Source: JAVVHH01 sp965199585 (GTDB lineage Bacteria; Pseudomonadota; Alphaproteobacteria; Acetobacterales; Acetobacteraceae). From it: a DNA stretch of 64,000 nt. The translations under genes were made by a program, and so were the position numbers. Of the stretch, positions 17,112 to 26,728 are shown one piece after another; position 1 is the first letter of the stretch, and every line of letters starts with the position of its first letter. The stretch spans positions 3,472,001-3,536,000 of the forward strand of contig CBDASI010000002.1 of NCBI GenBank assembly GCA_965199585.1. Direction: 5' to 3'. The notes below the pieces were generated by a model, which saw nothing but the letters and a program-made list of their open reading frames with translations, was not told the origin of the DNA and did not search any database.

Positions 17112-18101
17112 CTACAGCGAGCGGCGGAACAATGCGCCGATTTCGCCGATGATACCGCGCCGGAACGACAGCACGCAGACCACGAAAATCGCGCCCTGCG
17201 TGACCGTCACCCAGGCGCCGAACTGGGCAAGGTAGTTCTCCAACCCGACGATCACCGCCGCACCTGCGACCGGGCCGAAGATGGTGCCGAGGCCGCCGAG
17301 CAGCGTCATCAGAACTACTTCGCCAGACATGCCGTAGTTCACGTCCGTCAGCGTCGCAATGCCGAACACAAGCGACTTGGTGCCGCCGGCGATGCCGGCG
17401 ATGAAGCAGCTCAGCACGAAGGCGATTAGCTTGTAGTCGTCGGTGCGGTAGCCCAGCGACGTCGCCCGCGGCTCGTTCTCGCGAATTGCCTTGAGCACCT
17501 GGCCGAACGGCGAATGCACGGTGCGGTGAATCACCAGAAAGCAGATGAGGAACACCGCCGCCGTGACCCAGTACATCGTCATGTCCGGCTGCAGCGAGAT
17601 CAGCCCGAACAGGTCGCCGCGCGGGACTTGCTGGATGCCGTCCTCGCCGCCGGTGAACGGCGCCTGCAGGCAGAAGAAGTAGACCATCTGCGCCAGCGCC
17701 AGCGTGATCATGGCGAAGTAGATGCCCTGACGGCGGATCGCCAGCCAGCCAAACACCACGCCGAGCGCGGCCCCGGTGCAGCCGCCCAGCAGGATGGCGA
17801 TCTCGGGAGACAGGCCCCAGTTCTTCGCCGTCCACGCGGTGACGTAGCTGCCCATGCCGAAGAACGCGGCATGGCCGAAGCTCATCAGCCCGACATAACC
17901 AATCAGCAGGTTGAAGGCGCAGGCGAACAGCGCGAAGCACAGTACCTTCATCAGGAACACCGGGTAGACCCCGACGAACGGCAGGATCCCGATCAGCGCC
18001 AGCAGCACCAGGAACGCGATGGATTGCGCCCCGCTGAACCCGAAGAGTTCGAAGCTGGCTTTCCGCTGCGCGGCGGTCCGCGGCTGGACGGTGGCGCTCA
18101 T
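17112..18101 (-). CDS. livM: Branched-chain amino-acid-type ABC transporter permease LivM
   Basis: 329 residues with about nine helices and the LivM signature GYVGLMSFGHAAFFGMGSY around residues 67-85, followed by AIRRQGIYFAMITLALAQ and the ATPase-contact loop AIRENEPRATSLGY. It forms the inner-membrane channel with LivH. It is the last gene of the five-gene importer. Its ATG (18101) directly follows the livH TAG (18104-18102), so the pair is translationally linked. Family members import leucine, isoleucine and valine, but also amides, urea or aromatic acids; the substrate is set by the binding protein. Confidence 0.92.
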   Translation of the reverse strand: MSATVQPRTAAQRKASFELFGFSGAQSIAFLVLLALIGILPFVGVYPVFLMKVLCFALFACAFNLLIGYVGLMSFGHAAFFGMGSYVTAWTAKNWGLSPEIAILLGGCTGAALGVVFGWLAIRRQGIYFAMITLALAQMVYFFCLQAPFTGGEDGIQQVPRGDLFGLISLQPDMTMYWVTAAVFLICFLVIHRTVHSPFGQVLKAIRENEPRATSLGYRTDDYKLIAFVLSCFIAGIAGGTKSLVFGIATLTDVNYGMSGEVVLMTLLGGLGTIFGPVAGAAVIVGLENYLAQFGAWVTVTQGAIFVVCVLSFRRGIIGEIGALFRRSL

Positions 18102-19154
18102 CTATGTCCCCTTTCCGAACAGGCCGGCCGGACGCATCAGCAACACGATGACCATGATGACGAAGATGACCGTGGCCGAGGCCTGCGGGTAATACACCTT
18201 GGTCAGTCCCTCGACGATGCCGAGCCCGAAGCCGGTCACGATGCTGCCGATGATGCTGCCCATGCCGCCGATCACGACGACGGCGAACACGGTGATGATG
18301 AAGTTGGAGCCCATGTTCGGGTTGACCGAGTAGATCGGTGCCGCCAGCACGCCGGCGAACGCGGCCAAAGCGAGCCCGCCGGCATAGGTCAGGCTGATCA
18401 TGCGCGGCACGTTGACGCCGAAGGCCTGCACCAGGCCCGGATTCTCGGTCGCGGCGCGCAGCCTGGAGCCGAGCGTCGTCTTCTCGATGACCAGCCATGT
18501 CGCCAGGCAAACCACGGCGGCCGCGACCACCACCCAGCCGCGATAGTATGGCATGAACATGAAGCCGAGATTGACACCGCCCTGCAGCGTGGCCGGGATC
18601 TTGTATGGCATGCCGGAGCTGCCGAAGGCATTGCGGAACAGCCCTTCGAGCACGAGCGCCAGGCCGAAGGTCAGTAGCAGGCCGTAGAGATGGTCCAGCT
18701 TATAGAGCCGGCGGATGATGGTCTTCTCGAGCAGCAGCCCGAACGCGCCGACGATGATCGGCACCACGATCAGCGCCGGCCAGTAACCCAGCGTCAGCCA
18801 CTCCGGCACGCCGAGGCCCGGCGAGATCATCGGCAGCCAGATGTTGGGCGACAGCAGCATCCAGGCCACGAACGCCCCGACCATGAACAGCGCGCCATGG
18901 GCGAAGTTGATGATGTTCAACATGCCGAAGATGATCGCCAGCCCGAGCGACAGCAATGCGTAGAACGCCCCGTTGATCAGCCCCAGCAGCAGCTGCCCGA
19001 GCAGCAGCGCCGGCGGCCGATACAGCCAGGTCCACACCACGCCGGTGCCGACGAACAACATGACCGCGATCGCCGCGACGACGATGGCCCCGATCCACAG
19101 GAGCCAGCCCGGAACCGCCGGGCCACTCCGCCTCGCAACGAGCGCGCCCGACAT
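18102..19154 (-). CDS. livH: Branched-chain amino-acid-type ABC transporter permease LivH
   Basis: 350 residues with the LivH signatures GLINGAFYALLSLGLAIIFG, NFAHGALFMVGAF and GGMGSIIGSIVTGFGLGI. It pairs with LivM in the membrane. The ATG at 19154 lies two bases after the binding-protein stop, so translation of the two is coupled. Compared with E. coli LivH (about 308 residues), it has an N-terminal extension carrying an additional hydrophobic segment (WLLWIGAIVVAAIAVMLFVG) and a longer loop after helix 4. Confidence 0.92.
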   Translation of the reverse strand: MSGALVARRSGPAVPGWLLWIGAIVVAAIAVMLFVGTGVVWTWLYRPPALLLGQLLLGLINGAFYALLSLGLAIIFGMLNIINFAHGALFMVGAFVAWMLLSPNIWLPMISPGLGVPEWLTLGYWPALIVVPIIVGAFGLLLEKTIIRRLYKLDHLYGLLLTFGLALVLEGLFRNAFGSSGMPYKIPATLQGGVNLGFMFMPYYRGWVVVAAAVVCLATWLVIEKTTLGSRLRAATENPGLVQAFGVNVPRMISLTYAGGLALAAFAGVLAAPIYSVNPNMGSNFIITVFAVVVIGGMGSIIGSIVTGFGLGIVEGLTKVYYPQASATVIFVIMVIVLLMRPAGLFGKGT

Positions 19155-19155
19155 G

Positions 19156-20376
19156 TCAGGCCTTGACCAACGGGCAGCCGCCATCAGCCATCGGCTTGCC
19201 GGCCTTGTCGCCCGGCGTCTCCTGCACGAGCTTGTAGTAGTCCCAGGGACCCTTGCTCTCCTTAGGCGTCTTGACCTGGAACAACAGGCCCGGGACTTCC
19301 GCCCAGCCATCGGCGCGGATCTTGGTGGTGCCGTAGGCGTCGTCTTCGGCCGACACGCTCTTCATCTGCGCGACGATGGCCGCGCCGTCCCCCTTCTTGT
19401 CGACGCCGAGCGCCTTGACCGCCTTCAGGTAGTGCAGCGTGCCAGCATACCCGCCCGCCTGGTCCATGTTCGGCACGATGCCCGGGTCGACCGCCTGCAG
19501 GCGCTTGGTGAAGGCACGGGTCTTGTCGTTGAGATCCCAGTAGAAGCTCTCGGTCAGGAACAGGTTCTGCGCCGCCTCGAGGCCGAGGCCGTGAACGTCG
19601 GTGATGTACATCAGCAGCGCCGCGACCTTCATCTTCTGCGTCAGCCCGAATTCGGCCGCCTGCTTGATCGTGTTGATGGTGTCCGCGCCGGCATTGGCCA
19701 GGCCGAGCACGTCCGCCCCGCTGGCCTGGGCGGAGATCAGGAAGGAGGAGAAGTCGGTCGTGCCCGGGAACGGATAGGCCGAGGCGCCCATCACCTTGCC
19801 GCCCTCGCGTGTCACGAAGGTGCTGGTGTCACTCTGCAGCTGCTTGCCGAACACGTAGTCGGCGGTGACGAAATACCAGTTCTTACCGCCCGAACGCACC
19901 AGCGCGCCGCCGGTGGATTGCGCCAGGTAGTAGACATCATAGGCCCAGTGGACCGTCACCGGCGTGCATTGCGGACCGGTGAGGTCCGTGGTCCCCGCGC
20001 CGTTGTTGATGTAGGTCTTGTTCTTCTCTTTGCAGACGTTGTTGACCGCGAGCGCCACCGAGCTGGTGTTGACGCCGAGGATCATGTCGACGCCCTGCTG
20101 GTCGATCCACTGGCGGACGATGCCGGCGCCGACGTCCGGCTTGTTCTGGTGGTCGGCGGAGATGACCTCGACGTTCATGCCGCCGCCGAACTCCTTGACC
20201 GCGAGCTTGGCCGCGTTGACGGAGTGCATGCCGGCGATGTCGCGATACGGGCCGGACTGGTCGTTCAGCACGCCGATCTTGATTGTGTTGGACTGCGCAC
20301 GGCTGCGCCGTGGCAGGATCGCGGTGGACCCGGCGGCAACAGCGGTGCCGAGCAGGGTGCGGCGGTCGATAATCAT
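19156..20376 (-). CDS. ABC transporter substrate-binding protein, LivK/Peripla_BP_6 family
   Basis: 406 residues from ATG 20376, which has GGAGA upstream. The N-terminus MIIDRRTLLGTAVAAG looks like a twin-arginine signal, with cleavage near SRAQS. The mature start IKIGVLNDQSGPYRDIAG is the standard LivK fold opening, followed by QWIDQQGVDMILG and WAYDVYYLAQSTGGAL. This subtype (Tyr-rich hinge, KVKTPKESKGPWDYY end) resembles binding proteins assigned to aromatic acids, amides or urea derivatives as often as to leucine, so I leave the ligand open. It lies between livF and livH in the same operon. Confidence 0.88.
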   Translation of the reverse strand: MIIDRRTLLGTAVAAGSTAILPRRSRAQSNTIKIGVLNDQSGPYRDIAGMHSVNAAKLAVKEFGGGMNVEVISADHQNKPDVGAGIVRQWIDQQGVDMILGVNTSSVALAVNNVCKEKNKTYINNGAGTTDLTGPQCTPVTVHWAYDVYYLAQSTGGALVRSGGKNWYFVTADYVFGKQLQSDTSTFVTREGGKVMGASAYPFPGTTDFSSFLISAQASGADVLGLANAGADTINTIKQAAEFGLTQKMKVAALLMYITDVHGLGLEAAQNLFLTESFYWDLNDKTRAFTKRLQAVDPGIVPNMDQAGGYAGTLHYLKAVKALGVDKKGDGAAIVAQMKSVSAEDDAYGTTKIRADGWAEVPGLLFQVKTPKESKGPWDYYKLVQETPGDKAGKPMADGGCPLVKA

Positions 20377-20404
20377 CGGGACGGTCTCCGAAAGATGTTG
20401 GGCG

Positions 20405-21101
<697 letters not shown>

Positions 21102-21109
<8 letters not shown>

Positions 21110-21854
21110 CGGGTGCCCCGAGGTAAGCGGTGATGACGTCCGGATTCTTGCTCACCGTCGCGTAATCGCCTTCGGCCAGGATCTGCCCCCGCGCCAGCAC
21201 GGTGATCTTGTCGCAGAGCCCCTCCACCACGGACAGGTTGTGCTCGACCATCAGGATCGTGCGCCCGACCCGGATGCGCTTGATCAGCGCCACGACCCTG
21301 TCCACGTCCTCGTGCGTCATCCCCGCCGTGGGCTCGTCGAGCAGCATCATCTCCGGCTCGAGCGCCAGCGTGGTGGCGATCTCGAGCGCGCGCTTGCGGC
21401 CGTAAGAAAGCAGCACCGCCTGCTCGTCCTCGTATTCCGAGAGCCCGACATCGGCCAGCAACGACCGCGCCTGGTCGTCAAACTGGGTCAGTAGGGTCTC
21501 GCTACGCCAGAAATCGAAGCTCGCCCCCCGCTTGCGTTGCAGCGCCAGGCGGACGTTCTCCAGCGCCGTCAGGTGGGGGAACACGGCCGAGATCTGGAAG
21601 CTACGCACCAGCCCGAGCCGAGCGACCATGGCCGGCGCCATGTCGGTGATATCCTTACCCTTGAAGGCGATCGCGCCCCGGGTCGGCTGAAGAAACTTCG
21701 TGAGCAAATTGAAGCACGTGGTCTTTCCGGCGCCGTTCGGCCCGATCAATGCGTGGATCGTGTGCTCCTCGACGCGCAGAGCGACGTCCTTGACGGCGAC
21801 GAAGCCGCGGAACTCGCGCGTCAGTCCTTCCGTCTCTAGTATCGCTGCGGCCAA
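21102..21854 (-). CDS. livG: Branched-chain amino-acid-type ABC transporter ATPase LivG
   Basis: 250 residues with Walker A GPNGAGKTTCFN, Walker B MMLLDEPTAGM and the LivG-type LGLVRSFQI loop. The signature is LSYGRKRALEIA, where LivG proteins usually have LSYGxQRxLEIA. No ATG or GTG is in a sensible place. The best start is TTG 21854 with AGGGGAA 6 bases upstream, giving an N-terminus LAAAILETEGLTREFRGF that matches the family. It is the first gene of the importer operon, and its promoter must lie in the 144 bases shared with the divergent sigma-factor gene. Confidence 0.9.
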
Positions 21855-21998
21855 GCCGTTCCCCTGTTTTATGCATTCCTTGCCCCGTTGATTTGCATAT
21901 CGTCTCCAGCCACGCAAGATTGTTTCAACGCTCCCGCGTGCCGTGGGAAAGCCACGAAGCTCTCGTAAGACTCGGGATGACGGCCCATGTGAACGGCG

Positions 21999-22541
21999 AT
22001 GCTGAACGACGAGACCGATGAAGATTTGATGCAGCGCAGCGCCGATGGAGATCGGCGCGCGTTCGACGTGCTGGCCGGCCGCTACGTGCTGCGGCTGCGT
22101 CGCGCCGCCATGCGCGTCCTGTCCAATCCGTCTGCGGCCGAAGATGTCGCGCAGGATGCTCTGCTGCGGGCCTGGATGCGTGCTGCCACGTATGACCGTA
22201 AGCAGGCCAGCGTGTCGACCTGGCTCCACCGCATCGCCGTCAACGCCTCCATCGATCGCCTCCGCGCCACCCGGCCGACCAGCGAAGTCCCTGACAACCT
22301 GCTCGACCCGGCCGAAAGCGCCGAACACACGCTTGCCGGCCAAGAGCGCAGCAAGATCCTGGCCGAGGCCATCGCCAGCCTGCCGATGCGCCAGCGCACC
22401 GCGCTGACGCTGACCTACGAGCAGGGCTGGTCAGGCCAGCAGGCCGCCAACCACCTCAGCGTCTCGACCCGCGCGCTCGAAGGCCTGCTGCATCGCGGGC
22501 GCAAGCTAGTGCGCGCCTATCTCGAGGCCCGCGAGGCGTGA
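21999..22541 (+). CDS. ECF (extracytoplasmic function) RNA polymerase sigma factor
   Basis: 180 residues with only regions 2 and 4, as in group IV sigma factors. Region 2 spans about 20-90 (AEDVAQDALLRAWMRA is the -10 recognition helix area). Region 4 spans about 115-175 (LPMRQRTALTLTYEQGWSGQQAANHLSVSTRALEGLLHRGRKLV). It redirects RNA polymerase to a small regulon. The next two genes encode a membrane anti-sigma candidate and a periplasmic sensor, and an efflux operon follows without a break, so the likely target is its own operon. Divergent from livG. Confidence 0.9.
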   Translation: MLNDETDEDLMQRSADGDRRAFDVLAGRYVLRLRRAAMRVLSNPSAAEDVAQDALLRAWMRAATYDRKQASVSTWLHRIAVNASIDRLRATRPTSEVPDNLLDPAESAEHTLAGQERSKILAEAIASLPMRQRTALTLTYEQGWSGQQAANHLSVSTRALEGLLHRGRKLVRAYLEAREA

Positions 22542-22543
22542 CC

Positions 22544-22921
22544 ATGGCTTTGTCCGAACGTCGGCTCGAGTGGTTGGTCCGCGCGCGCGGCACCGACCTG
22601 ACGGTCTGGCCCGAGGCGGACCGTATCGCGACGATGGACCTGCTCCGCCGCTCGCCCGAAGCGCAATCGCTGTTCGCCGACGCCCTGGCCAGCGAGGACG
22701 CCACCGTCGACGCGAGCGAGTGCGCCGTGTTGGAACGCATGCAGACCGCGCTTCGCCACCGGCTCGCGCCGTTGCCGGTGGCGTGGCGGTGCGTCTGTGT
22801 CGGTGCCCTGGCGGCTTGCATGGCGGTCGGGCTGTATCTCGCTGTCGATCGCGCCGAGTTGGACAACGGGGACCTGTTCAGCACAGCCCAAACCGTTAGC
22901 GTCGCTGCACTGGACCAGTGA
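22544..22921 (+). CDS. Single-pass membrane protein, likely anti-sigma factor (CnrY-like position)
   Basis: 125 residues from ATG 22544, two bases after the sigma-factor stop. A soluble N-terminal part of about 75 residues would face the cytosol, followed by one hydrophobic helix (CVCVGALAACMAVGLYLAV) and a short periplasmic tail of about 20 residues. This architecture and position match CnrY/NccY-type anti-sigma factors. No zinc-binding HxxxCxxC motif is present, so it would not be a ZAS-type anti-sigma. The function is inferred from context; the sequence alone is not diagnostic. Confidence 0.65.
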   Translation: MALSERRLEWLVRARGTDLTVWPEADRIATMDLLRRSPEAQSLFADALASEDATVDASECAVLERMQTALRHRLAPLPVAWRCVCVGALAACMAVGLYLAVDRAELDNGDLFSTAQTVSVAALDQ

Positions 22922-22931
22922 TTTCACCACG

Positions 22932-23393
22932 ATGATGCTGCGCGAACCGTGGCGAACTCGGCTCCTGGTTCTCTCGTTCGCCCTGAACCTCCTCCTCATC
23001 CCGCTCGCCGGCGCCCGCCTCTGGGCGCCGCGCGCGCCGCTCACACCCGGCCTGCCGCGCACGGAGATCATCATCGACCACATGGTCCGCGACCTCCCGC
23101 CGGAGGACGCCGAACGCTTCCGTACCACGATGGAGCAACACCTCGGCGACATCGACAGCGCGCGCGTCCGCATGCTGGCGGCGCGCACCGCGATGTCGCG
23201 CGCGATCGGCCGCACACCCTATGACCCGGCCTTGCTGCAGGACGCGATGCGTACCTGGCAGACGGCCTGGACGAACTGGTCCGAGACGCTGAGTCAGGCG
23301 ATGCTGGCGGCATTGCCGGCCCTGTCGACGCCGGGCCGCGAGGCGCTGGCCAGGATGGGCCGCCACGGGCCGCAGGGCGCGCTTTCGCGATGA
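22932..23393 (+). CDS. Periplasmic sensor-like protein of the CnrX/ZraP (Metal_resist) type
   Basis: 153 residues: a basic N-terminus, one membrane anchor (LLVLSFALNLLLIPLAG, about 11-27) and a helical periplasmic domain with DHMVRDLPPEDAERFR and EQHLGDIDSARVRMLAAR. The LPPEDxxRFR pattern is common in proteobacterial periplasmic heavy-metal-sensor proteins related to CnrX and ZraP. Only three histidines (in DHM, EQHL and GRHG) and several Met remain, so the Co/Ni site of CnrX (His, His, Glu, His, Met) is not clearly complete. It probably controls the anti-sigma protein. ATGA overlap with the next gene. Confidence 0.65.
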   Translation: MMLREPWRTRLLVLSFALNLLLIPLAGARLWAPRAPLTPGLPRTEIIIDHMVRDLPPEDAERFRTTMEQHLGDIDSARVRMLAARTAMSRAIGRTPYDPALLQDAMRTWQTAWTNWSETLSQAMLAALPALSTPGREALARMGRHGPQGALSR

Positions 23394-24823
23394 GGACGGC
23401 CCGGCGCACCCTGGTGTTCGCGGCATCGTCGATGCTGGCGGCCTGCACCCTCGGGCCGGACTATGTCCGCCCGACCGTCGACATCCCCGGCAGCTTCGAC
23501 GCGACATCCGCCACCGCCGCTGCCGCTTGGCCGGCGCAGGGCTGGTGGTCGAACTTCAAGTCGCCCGAGCTCGACGGCCTGATCAACCGCTCGCGCATCT
23601 ACAACACCGACCTCAACGCCGCCGTCGCCAGGGTGATCCAGGCCGATGCGCAGGTCCGCGTTAGCGGCTCACCGCTGTTGCCGACGGTGAACGGCAACGC
23701 TTCCAGCACCTACAACCGCAGCGGAATCGGCTCGAATTCGCGTCGCTCGACGGTAGGATTGGGCAGCAGCAATACTTACTTCGACACGCGCAGCTACAGC
23801 GTTGGCCTCGAAGCCAGCTACGATCTCGACCTGTTCGGCCGCAACCGTGCCTTGCTCGCCGCCGCGCAGGCGACCGCGGTCGCGACGCGGTTCGACCAGG
23901 AGACGGTCGCGCTCTCGGTGGTCAGCTCGGTGGCCTCCACCTACTTCCAGCTCCTCGCCGCACAGGATCGCCTGCGGGTGGCCGAGCGCAACCTGCGCAG
24001 CGCCGAGCAGATCCTGGGCGCCTACCGCGCGCGACTGACGGTCGGCACTGCCAACCTGCTGGACGTTTCGCAGCAGGAGGCGCTGGTGGCCGGGCAGCGG
24101 GCGCAACTGCCGGCGTTCCGCAACTCGATCGAGCAGAACCGCTCCGCCCTCGGCATCCTGGTGGGCCTGCCGCCGGAGCGGCTCGACATTAAGGGCGGCT
24201 CGCTCGAGGCGTTGCCGCTGCCGGTGGTGGCGCCGGGCCTGCCCAGCGAGCTGCTGGCCCGGCGCCCGGACGTCGCCTACTATGAAGCGTTGCTGCAAGC
24301 GCAGAACGCGAACATGCGCGCCGCCCGCGCCGCCTTCTTCCCCGACATCACGCTCACCGCGTCGGGCGGGCTGACCAGCGCCGCCTTGTCCTCGATCACC
24401 GGGCCGGGCACGCTGGTGGCACAGCTTGGCGCGCAGTTGTTGCAGCCGATCTTCGACAACGGGCTGCGCACCGGCCAGCTCGAGGCGACCAAGGGCCGCT
24501 ACGCCGAGCTGCTGTCCGACTACCAAAAGGCGGTGCTGCAGGCGTTCACCGACGTCGAACAGTCCCTGACCGGGTTGCAGCTCATCACCGAGCAGGAGCG
24601 GCTCGAACGGATCGCACTCGCCGTGGCGCAGCGTTCGGCCGACATCGCCGGCGCGCAGTTGCAGGCCGGGACGATCGATATCATCACCTCGCTCAACACG
24701 CAGACCACGCTCTATAATTATCTCGACGCGCTGACTCAGATCCGCCTGTCCCGCTTCCAATATCTGCTCAACGTCTACAAAGCGCTGGGCGGTGGATTCA
24801 CCGTCTCTGGAGGCATCGTTTGA
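23390..24823 (+). CDS. Outer-membrane efflux lipoprotein, NodT/OprM family
   Basis: 477 residues with a lipobox MLAAC (Cys19) followed by TLGPDYVRP, the classic start of the NodT family. Two OEP repeats follow, with SYDLDLFGRNR (about 143) and ELLARRPDVAYYEALLQAQNANMRAARAAFFPDI (about 285-318; the pieces are family hallmarks). It forms the trimeric TolC-like channel for the RND pump encoded downstream. Overlaps the sensor gene by 4 bases (ATGA) and the fusion-protein gene by 4 bases (TTGA). Confidence 0.92.
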   Translation: MRTARRTLVFAASSMLAACTLGPDYVRPTVDIPGSFDATSATAAAAWPAQGWWSNFKSPELDGLINRSRIYNTDLNAAVARVIQADAQVRVSGSPLLPTVNGNASSTYNRSGIGSNSRRSTVGLGSSNTYFDTRSYSVGLEASYDLDLFGRNRALLAAAQATAVATRFDQETVALSVVSSVASTYFQLLAAQDRLRVAERNLRSAEQILGAYRARLTVGTANLLDVSQQEALVAGQRAQLPAFRNSIEQNRSALGILVGLPPERLDIKGGSLEALPLPVVAPGLPSELLARRPDVAYYEALLQAQNANMRAARAAFFPDITLTASGGLTSAALSSITGPGTLVAQLGAQLLQPIFDNGLRTGQLEATKGRYAELLSDYQKAVLQAFTDVEQSLTGLQLITEQERLERIALAVAQRSADIAGAQLQAGTIDIITSLNTQTTLYNYLDALTQIRLSRFQYLLNVYKALGGGFTVSGGIV

Positions 24824-26073
24824 AGCGGCTCGTCGTCATCCTCGTGCTGCTCGGCCTGCTGGGCGGCGGCGGCTACTGGTGGTGGCACTCCCACCAGCAA
24901 GGGACCGAGCAGGTCGCCGGGCGTGGGGGCGGCCGTAGCCGGCGCAGCGGCGGCGACCCGAGCACGCCAGTGCCGGTGCTGGCGGCGATGAGCGAGAAGA
25001 AGGACGTGCCGATCTACCTGGACGCGCTGGGCACGGTGCAGGCGTTCAACCTCGTCTCGATCCGCCCGAACGTCGACGGCCCGCTGGTCGAGGTGCGGTT
25101 TAAGGAAGGCCAGGACGTCAAGGCCGGTGACGTGCTGGCCCGCGTCGACCCCCGGCCCTATCAAGCCACGCTCGACGCCGCGGTCGCCAAGAAGCAGCAG
25201 GACGAAGCGACCCTGGCCAACAGCCGGCTCGACGCCGGGCGCTATGCCAAGCTGGTCGCCTCCAACTACAGCAGCGCCCAACAATCCGACACCGCCCGTG
25301 CCCTGGTCTCGCAGAACGAAGCCCAGGTCCGCGGCGACCAGGCGCAGATCGACACCGCGCGGACCCAGCTGAACTACGCGACTATTTTGGCGCCGGTCGA
25401 CGGCCGGGTCGGCCTGCGGCAGGTCGACGTCGGCAACCTGGTCCACTCCTCCGACACCACGCCGATCACCGTGCTGACCCAGCTGCAGCCGATTTCCGTC
25501 GTGTTCACCCTGCCGCAGCAGGCGCTGCCGCAGGTGGCGCGTGCGATGCAGAACGGCATGCCCGAGGTGCTGGCGATGAAGGCGGGCGCCGTGACGATGG
25601 AGCCCGGCGACGTCATCGACCGCGGCAAGCTCGCCGTGCTCGACAACCAGGTCGACCCGGCAACCGGCACCATCAAGCTGAAGGCCACCTTCCCGAACGC
25701 CGACCTCCGGCTCTGGCCCGGCGGCTTCGTCGACATCCGCCTGCTGGCCACCACCGAACAGGACGTCGTGACCGTGCCGACGGCGGCGGTGCAGCGGGGG
25801 CCGCAGAGCGCCTACGTCTTCGTCATCAAGAAAAACGACGTGGCCGAGCGCCGGAGCGTCACCCTCGGCCATGAGGACGACATCACCAGCATCGTGCTAA
25901 AAGGCCTGACCGCCGGCGAGCAGGTGGTGGTCGACGGCGCCCAGCGCGTCACCGATGGCGGCAAGGTCGCCGTCGCCGGCCCTGACGGAAACGCGCCGGA
26001 CGCAGTGCCCACGCGCGAGCGCGGCGCACCCGGCACCGCGACCCGGCGCACGCGTTCGCGCACCAGCTCATGA
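24820..26073 (+). CDS. mdtA: RND periplasmic adaptor (membrane fusion) protein, MdtA-like
   Basis: 417 residues. An N-terminal membrane anchor (VVILVLLGLLGGGGYWWW) is followed by lipoyl half motifs GTVQAFNLVSIRPNVDG and LAPVDGRVGLRQVDVGNLV, an alpha-hairpin (about 110-175) and beta-barrel domains, as in MdtA/AcrA. It bridges RND pump and outer-membrane channel. The start is TTG 24820, supported by TGGAGG upstream and by overlap with the NodT stop (TTGA). The C-terminal 30 residues are rich in Arg, Thr and Ser and probably disordered. Confidence 0.92.
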   Translation: MKRLVVILVLLGLLGGGGYWWWHSHQQGTEQVAGRGGGRSRRSGGDPSTPVPVLAAMSEKKDVPIYLDALGTVQAFNLVSIRPNVDGPLVEVRFKEGQDVKAGDVLARVDPRPYQATLDAAVAKKQQDEATLANSRLDAGRYAKLVASNYSSAQQSDTARALVSQNEAQVRGDQAQIDTARTQLNYATILAPVDGRVGLRQVDVGNLVHSSDTTPITVLTQLQPISVVFTLPQQALPQVARAMQNGMPEVLAMKAGAVTMEPGDVIDRGKLAVLDNQVDPATGTIKLKATFPNADLRLWPGGFVDIRLLATTEQDVVTVPTAAVQRGPQSAYVFVIKKNDVAERRSVTLGHEDDITSIVLKGLTAGEQVVVDGAQRVTDGGKVAVAGPDGNAPDAVPTRERGAPGTATRRTRSRTSS

Positions 26074-26086
26074 GGACCACGCCGCC

Positions 26087-26728
26087 ATGCTGACCCTCTA
26101 TTATGCACCGATGACCCGCGCGACCGGCGTCCGCATCCTGCTGGAGGAACTCGGCGCCGACTACGACCTGCACATATTGAACCTGCGCCGCAGCGAGCAG
26201 CGGGCGGCGGACTTCCTGGCCGTCAACCCGCTCGGCAAGGTCCCCACCATCGTGCATGACGGCGCGGTGGTCACCGAGCAGGCGGCGATCTACCAATATC
26301 TGGCCGAGATCTTCCCCGACCGGGCCCTGGCGCCCCTGCCCGGCGATCCCCTGAGGGGACCCTACCTCCGTTGGCTCGCCTTCTACGGCGCGAGTTTCGA
26401 GCCGGCGATGGTCGACCGGCACCTGCAGCGTGATGCAGGACAGACGATGATGTCCCCCTACGGCTCCGGCGATGCGGTGATCGACGCGCTCGACCAGCAA
26501 CTCTCCGCCGGGCCGTTCCTCTTGGGCGAACGGCTGACGGCGGCCGACATCCTCTGGGGCGGCGCGCTCGGCTGGATGCTGCAGTTTGGGCTATTGCCGG
26601 CCCGCCCGGCCTTCACCGCGTATGCCGGCCGTATCGCCGGACGCGCCGCCGCCCGCAAGGTGAGCGAGGAGGACGCGGCATTGGCCGCGATGCAGCAGCC
26701 GGCCGAGCCGGACGCCGGGTCCACTTGA
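26087..26728 (+). CDS. Glutathione S-transferase family protein inside the efflux operon
   Basis: 213 residues. The N-terminal thioredoxin-like domain opens MLTLYYAPMTRATGVRILLEE and has the cis-Pro segment NPLGKVPTIV and the glutathione-binding VTEQAAIYQYLAE. The C-terminal helical domain has the capping motif GPFLLGERLTAADILWG. The beta-class catalytic Cys position is not a Cys or Ser (the local sequence is PMTRAT), so activity may differ. The gene sits 13 bases after mdtA, and its TGA overlaps the TTG start of mdtB, so it is built into the pump operon. A link between conjugation and export is inference. Confidence 0.88.
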   Translation: MLTLYYAPMTRATGVRILLEELGADYDLHILNLRRSEQRAADFLAVNPLGKVPTIVHDGAVVTEQAAIYQYLAEIFPDRALAPLPGDPLRGPYLRWLAFYGASFEPAMVDRHLQRDAGQTMMSPYGSGDAVIDALDQQLSAGPFLLGERLTAADILWGGALGWMLQFGLLPARPAFTAYAGRIAGRAAARKVSEEDAALAAMQQPAEPDAGST

